A DNA stretch of 64,000 bases from Planctomycetota bacterium (GCA_018242525.1 JAFEBS010000033.1:1-64000); one strand, 5' to 3'; shown: positions 1 to 9,107, numbered from the stretch's first letter. Notes: a model not told the origin generated them from the sequence alone. A program made the numbers and translations.

Positions 1-46
1 CACTAGGTCCTGAACCTAGCGCGTCTGCCAGTTCCGCCACCTGGGC
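1..46 (-). tRNA. tRNA-Leu (CAG anticodon), 5' part only
   Basis: Read on the minus strand from base 46, the sequence starts GCCCAGGTGGCGGAA, a typical leucine tRNA acceptor strand and D-arm. It continues into an anticodon stem-loop with stems CTAGG and CCTAG around TTCAGGA, giving anticodon CAG, which decodes CUG. The variable arm, T-arm and 3' end lie beyond the window start. Confidence 0.93.
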
Positions 47-271
47 GATTTCCAGTGCCGTTCAGTCATCCGCGTTCGCGGATCGCCGTTGGCATTGGTG
101 CGGAGAGTATAGCGATGCGGTGTCGTTTGGCAAGCTTCGACAGACCTGCCATCGACGACAAATAGCGGAAACGTCCGCCGCTACCGGAACTACTGATCTC
201 TTCAGTCTTTGCGGCCAACTCGGTGGTGTGAAGCGGTTGGCAGGTACGATTGAAAACACACCCGCGGCTAG

Positions 272-369
272 CAGTCCGTGGTAAAAGGGGTCAGACCCTC
301 TCCGGGCAATCGATTTTCAAGGTGAATCAACTGCCCTCCAAAGGGTCAGACCCCTTTTACCACGGACTG
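272..369. mobile_element. 98-bp palindromic element, copy A1, with flanking CTAG direct repeats
   Basis: The ends are CAGTCCGTGGTAAAAGGGG and its reverse complement, forming arms of about 28 bp around a partly paired centre that contains TTTTCAAGGTGAATC. CTAG lies immediately outside both ends (268-271 and 370-373). The flanks rejoin to the repeat CCCGCGGCTAG + YGCCTTGCGGCTCA, seen uninterrupted at 3149-3175. A second copy of the same length is at 31095-31192. No transposase is encoded, so if mobile the element is non-autonomous. Confidence 0.75.
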
Positions 370-414
370 CTAGTGCCTTGCGGCTCACATAGTAACCCGA
401 ACCGGCGAACTTCG

Positions 415-2670
415 TCAGTTGGCTCGACCCGTCGGGGAGGGGAATTGACGCAGTCGTTCGCCGATCAGGGCGGCGTCGGGGCGCAGGGTTCCCATGACGC
501 TGGCGAGCGCGGCTTTGACCGCCGGGTTTTCCGTGGCATTCCAGCCGGTTCTGACTTCGCTCACTTCGTCTTTTGTCAGCAGCAGGCCAAATCGTTGAAT
601 GTGGAAACCCAGTTGCGTCGCGGCGGCTTGTTGCAGGCTGGGGTCGAGTTGCATGTTGGTGGCGATCTTTGACAGTCGGCGTTGGACGTTGGCCGACGTG
701 ATGCCGCTCATGGCCGCCATCGCGTTGACCCCGATGTCCTGATCCTCGGCCACCACCATCAGTTCCCTTTCGGCCAGCGAGATGTCAAACACCTGTCCGC
801 GACTGGTTCCGATGGCGGCCAGCCAGTACGCCGCGGCATTTTTCTGCATGGTTCGTTCCTGAGCCGACAGCGGCGGCGACTTGCGATCGCGGGCGAACGG
901 GGCAAACTGGCGTTGGAAGTCAGAAAATGTACTCGATTCAGAAATGAACAGTGCAGGCTTGCTGCGGTTGATCAGGCGGGCCACGCTACCGCGGGTTTCA
1001 TCCGTTCCGTAGACAACGACGGGCAGGGCGGCCGTGCGCGAATCCGCGCGGAAATTCGCCAGCGTCTGAGTCAAATCCCAGCGGATGCAGTTGACGTGAA
1101 TCAGGATCACTTCGACCCCGGCGCTGGTGGCGGTCTGTTCAAATCCATCGCGACCGGTGCTGGAAACGGAAGCTTCGTAACCCAATTCTCCCAGGTACCC
1201 GGCCGCCTGGCTGCCACGATTCGGGTCTGCGTCGATGACGATCGCTCGAGACTTGCCGGGGTCGGTTAAGGCTCGCGACAACACGGTGACGACCCGGTTG
1301 GCATTCGAGAATCCAAACCGCGGTTCGATCCGCAGGATGGTCACCGCGGCCGCAAACTGAATCCGAAAATCGGGAGAATTGAGCGCGGCTAGGACCGGGG
1401 ACTTCAGCCCCTTCGGGTTCGCCAGTTGCTCGCGGGTTCCGATTTGAGCCAGCACTTCCAACGCGGCAACCGCCGTGGAGGGCTGGTCAGCGGCCAGAGC
1501 ATCCGCCAGGACACTGGCCACGGTCTCTTCGCCCGCCGTCATTGCCAGGTAGAAGGCCGACCCGGGAACTGGTCCGCGGGGTTTTTCCCAGCCACCCTGA
1601 AGCACTTCCAGGCCGAGCAGGGACGCCAGGTACTGGCGTTGTGGTTCGGGTTGATCGGGCGACAGAGCCAATGACTGGGCGGCAAACCGGGACGAAATCA
1701 ACATCGCGGCAACCGCGGGCGTGAATCTCTGCGAGGCCACGGTTTGTTCTGTGGCATCCCAGTTCCAGATCGTCACGCTGCCATCTTCCTGCAGCGGCAA
1801 CTGGCCGGGAGATTCATACACTCCCTTGGACAACCGGCGCAATTCGTTGGCGGCGGCGACAGAAGTGATTTGTTCCACTTTGGCACGTGACCCCGTGATC
1901 AACGTGGCCAACGCCTCATTGGCCGCCATACGAACTCCCAGGGGTTGCTCATCCGAGAACGCAGGAAACCAGAGGTATGGAACTGCTTCCCTGGCTTCCA
2001 GTGTGGCCAGGATTCCAATAATGGCGGCGCGGACTCGTTCCTGCGGACCGTCGAGCGCTCCGATCAACGGCGGTACGACCTGGCGGCCCATGCGAATCAG
2101 GGCCATGGTCAACTGTTCCTGCTTATTCACCATGTTGGGCGCGCCCATCTGGCGAATAATCTGAGGAACGGCTCGCGGCCCGGCATTCCGCAGTTCAATG
2201 ATGGCTAGTTCGCGCTGGACGGGATCCTGACCCAACCGGCCGATCAACTGATCGACGAAGGCGGGATCTTCGGATTGCTTGCGGGTGGCGGCATTCAAGC
2301 GGTCCAGCAACTGCGTCGACAACGGCTGCAGTTCCTTGATGCGTGCCAACTTCAGGAAGGCGGCCGTTCCCTGCTTGTCTCGCAACTTCATCAGCATTTC
2401 ATCGTCGGGAGACCCGGCTTCGAACTGCTCCAAGTACTTCAGGGCCAAGTCAATTCTGGCCAGGTCAACCATCAACAGTGCCGCGCCGAATGATTCCTCA
2501 GGAGTCTTAGGCTCAATGAGCAATGGCGATGGCTCGGCATCCGAAACGGCTTTCGCCGGAGCCGGTGCAGGTTCGGTTGCAGGTTCTTGTGCTGGCACAG
2601 GTGTGGAAGACGCAAGTAGCCAGACCCAGCAGGCGGTACTGACAACAAGCATTTCACGAAGCCGGGGCAT
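415..2670 (-). CDS. Secreted HEAT-repeat-like protein with a degenerate receiver-like segment
   Basis: A 751-residue protein starting with a signal peptide (charged MPRLRE, hydrophobic core, cleavage near VPAQ at residue 28) and an Ala/Pro-rich spacer. Residues about 60-270 and 375-470 are alpha-helical repeats of the HEAT type, for example the helix pairs around AIIELRNAGPRAVPQIIRQ. Residues about 475-575 resemble a CheY-like receiver: AIVIDADPN matches the acidic beta1 turn and VILIHVN matches beta3, with His525 where the phospho-Asp would be. The C-terminus (about 600-751) returns to helical repeats. It stands alone, divergent from the cytochrome gene at 3207. Function unknown; probably periplasmic. 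The receiver assignment is my reading of the pattern. Confidence 0.82.
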   Translation of the reverse strand: MPRLREMLVVSTACWVWLLASSTPVPAQEPATEPAPAPAKAVSDAEPSPLLIEPKTPEESFGAALLMVDLARIDLALKYLEQFEAGSPDDEMLMKLRDKQGTAAFLKLARIKELQPLSTQLLDRLNAATRKQSEDPAFVDQLIGRLGQDPVQRELAIIELRNAGPRAVPQIIRQMGAPNMVNKQEQLTMALIRMGRQVVPPLIGALDGPQERVRAAIIGILATLEAREAVPYLWFPAFSDEQPLGVRMAANEALATLITGSRAKVEQITSVAAANELRRLSKGVYESPGQLPLQEDGSVTIWNWDATEQTVASQRFTPAVAAMLISSRFAAQSLALSPDQPEPQRQYLASLLGLEVLQGGWEKPRGPVPGSAFYLAMTAGEETVASVLADALAADQPSTAVAALEVLAQIGTREQLANPKGLKSPVLAALNSPDFRIQFAAAVTILRIEPRFGFSNANRVVTVLSRALTDPGKSRAIVIDADPNRGSQAAGYLGELGYEASVSSTGRDGFEQTATSAGVEVILIHVNCIRWDLTQTLANFRADSRTAALPVVVYGTDETRGSVARLINRSKPALFISESSTFSDFQRQFAPFARDRKSPPLSAQERTMQKNAAAYWLAAIGTSRGQVFDISLAERELMVVAEDQDIGVNAMAAMSGITSANVQRRLSKIATNMQLDPSLQQAAATQLGFHIQRFGLLLTKDEVSEVRTGWNATENPAVKAALASVMGTLRPDAALIGERLRQFPSPTGRAN

Positions 2671-3206
2671 TCGCTGACTCCGCTCTTAACGGCCACCACC
2701 TCGCGCAGGCGAGGAAACGAACCGATGACGAATTGGACGCTTTGAGGACTTGCTACAGATGGTACGAACGCGCACGGGGGCGGACAACGACAAAGCAGTG
2801 CCGGGCGCGAAAATCATCGCACTCGTCCGAAGTCGAATCGACCAATGGCTGATTCGCGTCCAGCAAAGTCGGCTCATCTCTTCCCCCATCCCCCTGACAA
2901 GAGTTTGACGTTCGGGTCCTGCGGATCGCTCCGGTCATTCGGTTCCTGACTAACGTTCAGGGTGTGCGGATTGTAACGGTGGTAGGGACGTACCGACGCT
3001 GCCAGCGTCGGAGTAGCCTGGCAGGCCTCTTGGCTGCGGTTTTCCTCCACGAACCTCCGGGGCGGGCTGTTTGAGGTTCACACGGGAGGTGACACGTGTC
3101 ACAATGTTGATGGGTCCGAGAGCCAGGGAGAATTGTCGTGCGGAGGATCACCCGCGGCTAGCGCCTTGCGGCTCAAAAAGTCAGCGGGCCGGGATTGAGG
3201 ATTACG
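2671..3206. other. Intergenic region between divergent genes; short repeats
   Basis: I see no convincing gene in this stretch. It should hold the promoters of the two divergent neighbours, though no clear -35/-10 pair stands out. It contains a palindrome around CCGACGCTGCCAGCGTCGG (about 2988-3012) and the repeat at 3149-3175 that is also the host of element A1. Confidence 0.6.
3149..3175. repeat. Short repeat, uninterrupted copy (empty-site paralogue of A1)
   Basis: The sequence CACCCGCGGCTAG followed by CGCCTTGCGGCTCA is contiguous here. At 259-387 the same sequence is split after CTAG by the 98-bp element and resumes with a second CTAG. This copy therefore shows the unoccupied state of the repeat. 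Confidence 0.75.
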
Positions 3207-5675
3207 ATGAATCGATGGTTCTTCAGTTTGAGGCGACACGTCGCCAACGCTGGCAGCGTCGGGTACGTTGCTGCACTCGGAATCATAATCTGTTCTGCTG
3301 GAATGAGTTACGCTGCGGACCCAGCGGCGGAGCAGGTGCGACACTTTGAAACGGCCGTGCGTCCGCTGCTGATAGAACACTGTCTAAAATGTCACGGAGC
3401 GGAAAAGCAGTGGGGTTCGCTGCGGCTGGATTCTCGCGCGGCACTGCTGAAGGGGGGCGATACGGGCCCCGCCATTGTTCCTGGTCAGCCCGAGGACAGC
3501 CTGTTGATTCGTGCGATCCGCCATGTCGATGCCGATTTGAAAATGCCCCCGGCTCCCAAGGAACGGCTTTCTGACCGGCAGATTGCCGAGATCGTGCAAT
3601 GGGTCAAACAGGGAGCCCCGTATCCCGATTCAAAACCTCAACTCGGTCGCTATCGCGACCCCAATCACTGGGCCTTCCAAGCACCCGCTGTTCATGCCGC
3701 TCCGAATGTTCAGGATTCGAACTGGTCCCGATCGGAACTCGATCGATTCATCCTGGCTCGGTTGGAGCAGGCGAAACTGTCCCCCAGTCCATCGGCCGAC
3801 AAACGAACACTGCTGCGACGAGCCACGTTCGATCTGACGGGACTGCCGCCGACCGCGGACGAAATAGGCGAATTCCTGGCGGACGACCGGCCAGACGCGT
3901 TCGCCCGACTCATCGATCGACTGCTGGCTTCGCCTTCGTACGGGGAACGTTGGGGACGTCACTGGCTGGATGTCGCGCGCTACGCGGACTCCAACGGCTT
4001 GGATGAAAATGTCGCGCATGGCAACGCCTGGCGGTATCGCGACTACGTCGTTCAAGCTTTCAACGTCGACACTCCGTACGACCAGTTCCTGATCGAGCAA
4101 CTGGCGGGTGACCTGTTGCCGACGACGGATGCGACGGTCCGGAATCAGAACCTGATTGCCACCGGATTCCTGGCGATCGGTCCGAAAGTCCTGGCCGAGG
4201 TCGATGAGGCCAAGATGCAGATGGACATCGTCGACGAGCAGATCGACACCGTCGGTCGCGCCATCCTGGGCCTGACCCTGGGCTGCGCCCGGTGTCACGA
4301 CCACAAGTTTGACCCCATTAACACGGCCGACTACTACGGCCTGGCGGGAATCTTCAAAAGTACGCGGACCATGGAGCATTTCAAGAAGGTTGCGAAGTGG
4401 TATGAAAACCCGCTCACGACTCCCGAAGGGATTGCCTTAAAGGTCGCGTTCGATTCGCAACTCGCCAGCAAGCGGGCTGCCATTCAATCGCTCATCGAAC
4501 GGGCTGACGTGGCGGCAAAGGCGACGTTGCCTGCCGGATCCGAGCCTCCCGCCAAGTTGGAGACGTTGTACACGGACGAAACAAAAGCCGAACTGAAACG
4601 ATTGCGAGAGGACCTGGCTCAATTTGAAAAGACCGCTCCCGAACTGCCCTCGGCGATGGGAGCGACCGAGGACAAGGTGGTGGATGTCGCCATCCACATT
4701 CGCGGCAATCCGCAGAAACTGGGCGACATCGTCCCGCGCCGGATCCCGCAAATCCTGCAGGCAGCAGCACCGGCGCAATTCAATGCAGAGCACAGCGGCC
4801 GGTTGGAACTGGCGCGATCGTTCGTCACACCTCAGCATCCGCTGACCAGTCGCGTGATTGTGAATCGCGTCTGGCGCTGGCACTTCGGCAAGGGACTGGT
4901 TCGCAATCCGGATAATTTCGGCCTGCTGGGGGAACCACCCAGTCATCCGGAATTGCTCGACTGGTTGGCCGCACGCTTCACTGGGCAGGGCTGGTCGCTG
5001 AAACGCCTGCATCGACTGATCGTGCTGTCAAGCACCTATCAACAGGGCAGCCAGGTCGCTCCGAACACACTCGAACGCGATCCCGAAAACCGTCTCTTCG
5101 GGCGGGCGGATGTGCGACGACTGGAAGCGGAAGAAGTTCGCGATGCATTGCTCGCCGTCAGCGGTCAACTCGACCAGAGGATTGGCGGGTCGCTGCTGAC
5201 TGTCAAAAACCGGGCGTACTTTTTTGATCACACATCACGCGACCTGACGGACTATTCCAGCCTGCGGCGTTCGGTGTATCTGCCGGTGGTCCGGAACAAC
5301 ATCTATGACCTGTTCCAGTTGCTGGACTATCCAGACGCGGCGATCACAACCGGTGATCGCACGACCACGACAATCGCTCCGCAGGCGTTGCTCATGCTCA
5401 ACAGTGATTTCATCCTGCAAACGAGCAGTCGCATGGCCGAGAAGTTACTGGGCGACCCCAGTACGGATGACGAGAGTCGGATTCGGCAGATGTACCTGGT
5501 GGCCTATGGCCGTGATGCCGCCGCCGCGGAGATCTCCGAATCAACGGCGTTCCTGACCAGGCTGCAGACGGCCATGGAGTCTGCGCAGCCTGAACCGCAG
5601 GCGCGCCGCAAAGCGGCTTGGGATTGCCTGTGTCAGACCGTCCTGGCATCAAATGAATTCATCTATTTGAAATGA
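3207..5675 (+). CDS. PSCyt1-DUF1549-DUF1553 (PSD1) planctomycete cytochrome protein
   Basis: An 822-residue exported protein. The ATG at 3207 is preceded by GAGGA (3197-3201); an in-frame TTG at 3195 would overlap that ribosome site. After a signal peptide ending in MSYA comes a PSCyt1 c-type haem segment (CLKCH at residues 59-63), then DUF1549 (about 166-380) with a second CxxCH, CARCH, at about 360-364, then DUF1553 (about 530-800). The order and length match the family that is greatly expanded in planctomycetes and usually co-transcribed with DUF1501 genes. The DUF1501 gene starts 7 bp after the stop. The physiological substrate is not established; a periplasmic redox or polysaccharide-related role is only a guess. 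Confidence 0.93.
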   Translation: MNRWFFSLRRHVANAGSVGYVAALGIIICSAGMSYAADPAAEQVRHFETAVRPLLIEHCLKCHGAEKQWGSLRLDSRAALLKGGDTGPAIVPGQPEDSLLIRAIRHVDADLKMPPAPKERLSDRQIAEIVQWVKQGAPYPDSKPQLGRYRDPNHWAFQAPAVHAAPNVQDSNWSRSELDRFILARLEQAKLSPSPSADKRTLLRRATFDLTGLPPTADEIGEFLADDRPDAFARLIDRLLASPSYGERWGRHWLDVARYADSNGLDENVAHGNAWRYRDYVVQAFNVDTPYDQFLIEQLAGDLLPTTDATVRNQNLIATGFLAIGPKVLAEVDEAKMQMDIVDEQIDTVGRAILGLTLGCARCHDHKFDPINTADYYGLAGIFKSTRTMEHFKKVAKWYENPLTTPEGIALKVAFDSQLASKRAAIQSLIERADVAAKATLPAGSEPPAKLETLYTDETKAELKRLREDLAQFEKTAPELPSAMGATEDKVVDVAIHIRGNPQKLGDIVPRRIPQILQAAAPAQFNAEHSGRLELARSFVTPQHPLTSRVIVNRVWRWHFGKGLVRNPDNFGLLGEPPSHPELLDWLAARFTGQGWSLKRLHRLIVLSSTYQQGSQVAPNTLERDPENRLFGRADVRRLEAEEVRDALLAVSGQLDQRIGGSLLTVKNRAYFFDHTSRDLTDYSSLRRSVYLPVVRNNIYDLFQLLDYPDAAITTGDRTTTTIAPQALLMLNSDFILQTSSRMAEKLLGDPSTDDESRIRQMYLVAYGRDAAAAEISESTAFLTRLQTAMESAQPEPQARRKAAWDCLCQTVLASNEFIYLK

Positions 5676-5682
5676 GTGGACT

Positions 5683-7134
5683 ATGACTTCGAGATCCGCC
5701 GATGCTTCGCCGTGTCCCGGAATCGCCATCCAGGACTTTTCGCGACGGCAAATGCTGACGCGCAGTGCGGTGGGATTCGGCTCGCTGGCACTGGCGTCGC
5801 TCGTCGGTCAGAACCCGGCCACAGCGGCGGGTGCCGTTGATCCGCTCGCCGCCCGCCCGCCTCATTTTCCGGCTCGAGCGAAGCGTGTGATTTTTCTGTT
5901 CATGAAGGGTGGTCCGTCGCATCTGGACACCTTCGATCCGAAGCCGCTGCTGACGCGTGACGATGGCAAGCCGTTGCCGTTCGCCAAACCACGAGTTCAG
6001 TTCGCGCCGACGGGCAACTTGCTGAAATCCCCGTGGTCATTTCAGCAGTATGGCGAAAGTGGAGCCTGGGTCAGCGATCTGTTTCCGAAGCTGTCGCAGC
6101 GTGTGGATGACATGTGTTTTGTCCATTCGGTCCACGGGACAAATCCGGCACACGGCGGTGCCGTGCTGAAGCTGCATACCGGCAGCGACAATTTCGTCCG
6201 TCCGAGTATCGGTTCGTGGGTCAGTTATGGTTTGGGAACCGACAACAGCGACCTGCCTGCGTTCGTTACGATTTGCCCGACGCTGGCACACGGGGGGATC
6301 AACAACTGGGGTTCGGCGTTCCTGCCCGCAGTCTACCAGGGAACGCCACTGGGCAATGCCAGTGTTCCATCTGATCGGGCCCAAGTCAGATACATTGCCA
6401 ATTCCAAGTTGCCGCTGGCGATTCAGCGGCTGCAACTGGATCGGCTGCGGGAGATGAATCGGGAACACCAGGCGCACAGCGGCCCGGAAGCGTCGCTGGA
6501 GGCACGGATTAACAGTTTTGAACTGGCGTTCCGGATGCAATCCGAGATGCCTCGGGTGGAAGATCTTTCCCAGGAATCCGCACAGACGCAGAAGCTGTAC
6601 GGCATCGATGATCCGACGACCGCCAATTTCGGTCGGATGTGTCTCTTGGCTCGCCGATTCGCCGAAAACGGAGTCCGCTTCATCCAGGTGACTCACAGCG
6701 ACAGCAAGGTCCAGTGGGATCAGCATAGCGACTTGAAGAACGGTCACGAGAAAAACGCGAGAGAAGTTGATGGGCCGATTGCAGGCCTGCTGTATGACTT
6801 GAAAGAACGGGGCCTGCTGGAAGATACGCTGGTCTGGTGGGGCGGCGAATTCGGACGAACCCCCACCGTCGAAGGCAGCAACGGCCGAGACCACAATCCA
6901 GAAGGGTTTACGATGTGGCTGGCAGGAGGCGGTGCCAAGCCCGGCCTGCACCACGGAGCGACGGACGACTACGGGTTTTACGCCGCTCAAGACAAGGTGC
7001 ACATCCACGACATGCACGCGACGATCCTGGCGCTGATGGGAATGGATCACGAACGGCTGACATATCGCTACGCCGGTCGCGATTTTCGATTGACCGACGT
7101 CGAAGGGAATGTCGTTCGGGAACTCATGGCGTAG
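5683..7134 (+). CDS. DUF1501 protein, Tat-exported
   Basis: A 483-residue protein with a twin-arginine leader (FSRRQML near residue 20, then a hydrophobic stretch). The body has the DUF1501 hallmarks: FLFMKGGPSHLDTFDPKP near the N-terminus, WWGGEFGRTP in the C-terminal third and the closing block HDMHATILALMG. The family belongs to the alkaline-phosphatase/sulfatase-like fold group, but no activity is proven. It forms an operon with the cytochrome protein upstream (7-bp gap). Its 3' end overlaps the convergent TetR gene by 11 bp. Confidence 0.94.
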   Translation: MTSRSADASPCPGIAIQDFSRRQMLTRSAVGFGSLALASLVGQNPATAAGAVDPLAARPPHFPARAKRVIFLFMKGGPSHLDTFDPKPLLTRDDGKPLPFAKPRVQFAPTGNLLKSPWSFQQYGESGAWVSDLFPKLSQRVDDMCFVHSVHGTNPAHGGAVLKLHTGSDNFVRPSIGSWVSYGLGTDNSDLPAFVTICPTLAHGGINNWGSAFLPAVYQGTPLGNASVPSDRAQVRYIANSKLPLAIQRLQLDRLREMNREHQAHSGPEASLEARINSFELAFRMQSEMPRVEDLSQESAQTQKLYGIDDPTTANFGRMCLLARRFAENGVRFIQVTHSDSKVQWDQHSDLKNGHEKNAREVDGPIAGLLYDLKERGLLEDTLVWWGGEFGRTPTVEGSNGRDHNPEGFTMWLAGGGAKPGLHHGATDDYGFYAAQDKVHIHDMHATILALMGMDHERLTYRYAGRDFRLTDVEGNVVRELMA

Positions 7135-7780
7135 ACTCGCCGGGTATTTGCTGCTTGACCATCCCATCGAGCAGCGATTCGATCACCAGCCGTGCGAGAG
7201 CTGCGGGTTTGTAGTCTGCGAACAGGACCGTTCCCTGCAGAACACCGTCCAGCACCAGTGTGGTCGCACCGTGGATGGCGGACCAGCCGACGAGGGCGTA
7301 ATCCACGGTGTGGCCGGCTCGAAACAGGCCCTCGGCTTCGCCGGCGCGGATTTCCTGGGCGAAGAATTCAAACGTGGCCGCCTGCGCGGCGGCCAGTTCC
7401 GGAGTTCCGTTCGCCGCCACTTCACCCGAATACATCACTCGAAAATGCGCCGTGTGATCACAGCCAAACTGCAAGTAGGCTGTTCCCAAGGCCAGCAATC
7501 GCTCTCGACGAGTAATACGGCCGCCAACCGCTGTTCGGATGAATTCCAGCAGCAGTTGGTGGCCTTCGATCGCCAGCGCGACCAGCAATTGAGCCCGTGT
7601 GGCGAAGTGGCGGTAGGGAGCATTGTGCGAGACTTCGGCCGCGCGGGCCGCTTCACGCAATGTGAATCCCTGGACTCCCTGCTGTCCCACCAGATCGAGT
7701 GCCGCGTCGAGCAATACGCGACGCAGATCGCCATGATGATACGTCTTCGGCTTGGCGGTCTTCGCTGGTTTCTTGTTCAT
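7124..7780 (-). CDS. TetR/AcrR family transcriptional regulator
   Basis: A 218-residue protein with a basic N-terminus, then a TetR helix-turn-helix (about residues 15-65: YHHGDLRRVLLDAALDLV and TLREAARAAEVSHNAPYRHF). The HHGDLR opening and the C-terminal region resemble the WHG-domain subfamily (TetR_C_13 type). The inducer and target genes cannot be read from the sequence. The gene runs convergently into the DUF1501 gene. The region upstream of its start (7781-8024) also serves the divergent secreted protein, which is one possible target. Confidence 0.9.
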   Translation of the reverse strand: MNKKPAKTAKPKTYHHGDLRRVLLDAALDLVGQQGVQGFTLREAARAAEVSHNAPYRHFATRAQLLVALAIEGHQLLLEFIRTAVGGRITRRERLLALGTAYLQFGCDHTAHFRVMYSGEVAANGTPELAAAQAATFEFFAQEIRAGEAEGLFRAGHTVDYALVGWSAIHGATTLVLDGVLQGTVLFADYKPAALARLVIESLLDGMVKQQIPGESTP

Positions 7781-8024
7781 GCGGGTAGTTTAGCGATTGT
7801 CGCGTGAATTCAAAAACGCGAGTGGCTGGTTGCGGGATCGATGGCACGTTGGCCCATCCTTCTTCAACAACCGGAGTGGATTTCTAACGCCATCGAGCCT
7901 CCCTTCGTGAACTGAGAGTGCAACCTGATTGTCGAATGGGATTGAATACGCATCCACGCCCGCTATTATGACGTCGAGCCCGTCAAACATCTCCGTCCAT
8001 TTCCTGTTTCTCACGGCCAAACCC

Positions 8025-9107
8025 ATGAAAATCTCTACGTTGCGAATGATCGCCGTCATTGGCCTCGTCCTGGTTGGGGCTACCGCACCGGTGACTGCCA
8101 AGGTGACGACAATCGCCACTCCGGGTGGGGGGCAGCCGATGGTGGCCAAGACTGATCCGAAGGGGACGATTCACCTGGTGTTTGACACCAGGAACGGGCC
8201 TCAATACGTCAGCTCGATCGACAACGGGAGAACTTTGAGTCAACCGATTGACCTTGTGGACCCAGCCTCGCGGAAGCCGGGGTTGGAGTTCATCACGTGG
8301 GACATGGTCGTCAGTTCGGACGGGACCGTGCATGTCGCCCTGGGGACCAATGCCTGGAAATTGAAACTTCCGAAGGACGAATGGGGCTTCATGTATACCC
8401 GGTTGCTTCCAGGGGCGCGGGAGTTTGAACCGGTCAAGAACGTCAATCATAAGCCGAGTGAAGGGTTTTCGCTGGCGGTTGGAGATGACGGAGAGGTGGC
8501 GGCGGTCTGGATGGCGGACAAGCTGTTCTTCAATCTCTCGAAGGATCATGGCGCGACGTTCGGGCCGATCGTGGAAATTGATTCCGCACTGAATCCCTGC
8601 AACTGCTGCACGACCAGCGCGGTCTTCGCGGCCGACGGTCGATTGGCGATCCTGTATCGCGAAGAAACGAACAACGATCGCGACATGTACCTGGGACTGG
8701 TCGATCTGAAAACGAATCAAGCGACCAAGACGCGTGTCAGTTCCACCGGCTGGAAAATCGATTCGTGTCCGATGACGTATTATTCCGTGGCACGGACCGA
8801 AACTGGATTTGTTGCCGCGTGGCCGACCAAGGGGCAAATCTTTTTTGCGAAGCTGAGCGCCGATGGATCACCGATCACTCCCAAGGAGATTAAGACTCCG
8901 GGCGCCTGCGGCATGCGGACGGGAGTGCTGGCGCTGCCGACGACCGACGGGAAGACACTGGTCGCCTGGAAGAAGGACAAACAACTCGGCTGGCAGGTCT
9001 ATGATGGTCGAGGCCGTCCGATGGGGGCACCCGGCGGAGCCCCCAGTGACGGTAGCGGCGTGGCGGCGGTCGTGGTGAAAAACGGAGATGTCGTGCTGTT
9101 CAAGTGA
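8025..9107 (+). CDS. Secreted sialidase-like beta-propeller protein
   Basis: About 360 residues from the ATG at 8025, which gives a good signal peptide (MKISTLRMIAVIGLVLVG, cleavage near TAKV). A TTG at 7929 and an ATG at 7968 would place it behind an implausible leader. The mature part has blade-like repeats with Asp-box-type stretches (for example LSKDHGATFGP and SSIDNGRTLSQP), as in exo-sialidase/neuraminidase-like six-bladed propellers. A CNCC cluster sits mid-protein. Catalytic sialidase residues cannot be confirmed, so the enzyme activity is not claimed. It converges on the aldo/keto reductase gene, whose stop adjoins its own. Confidence 0.85.
   Translation: MKISTLRMIAVIGLVLVGATAPVTAKVTTIATPGGGQPMVAKTDPKGTIHLVFDTRNGPQYVSSIDNGRTLSQPIDLVDPASRKPGLEFITWDMVVSSDGTVHVALGTNAWKLKLPKDEWGFMYTRLLPGAREFEPVKNVNHKPSEGFSLAVGDDGEVAAVWMADKLFFNLSKDHGATFGPIVEIDSALNPCNCCTTSAVFAADGRLAILYREETNNDRDMYLGLVDLKTNQATKTRVSSTGWKIDSCPMTYYSVARTETGFVAAWPTKGQIFFAKLSADGSPITPKEIKTPGACGMRTGVLALPTTDGKTLVAWKKDKQLGWQVYDGRGRPMGAPGGAPSDGSGVAAVVVKNGDVVLFK

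Noticed and set aside
268-373. CTAG around element A1 as simply part of the palindrome
   Set aside because: CTAG is self-complementary, so taken alone it could be arm sequence. I kept the duplication reading because the empty copy at 3149-3175 has a single CTAG and copy A2 has ATAG on both sides, which cannot pair as an arm.
6037-7167. 376-codon frame antisense to the first DUF1501 gene
   Set aside because: Shadow of a gene with family motifs on the other strand.
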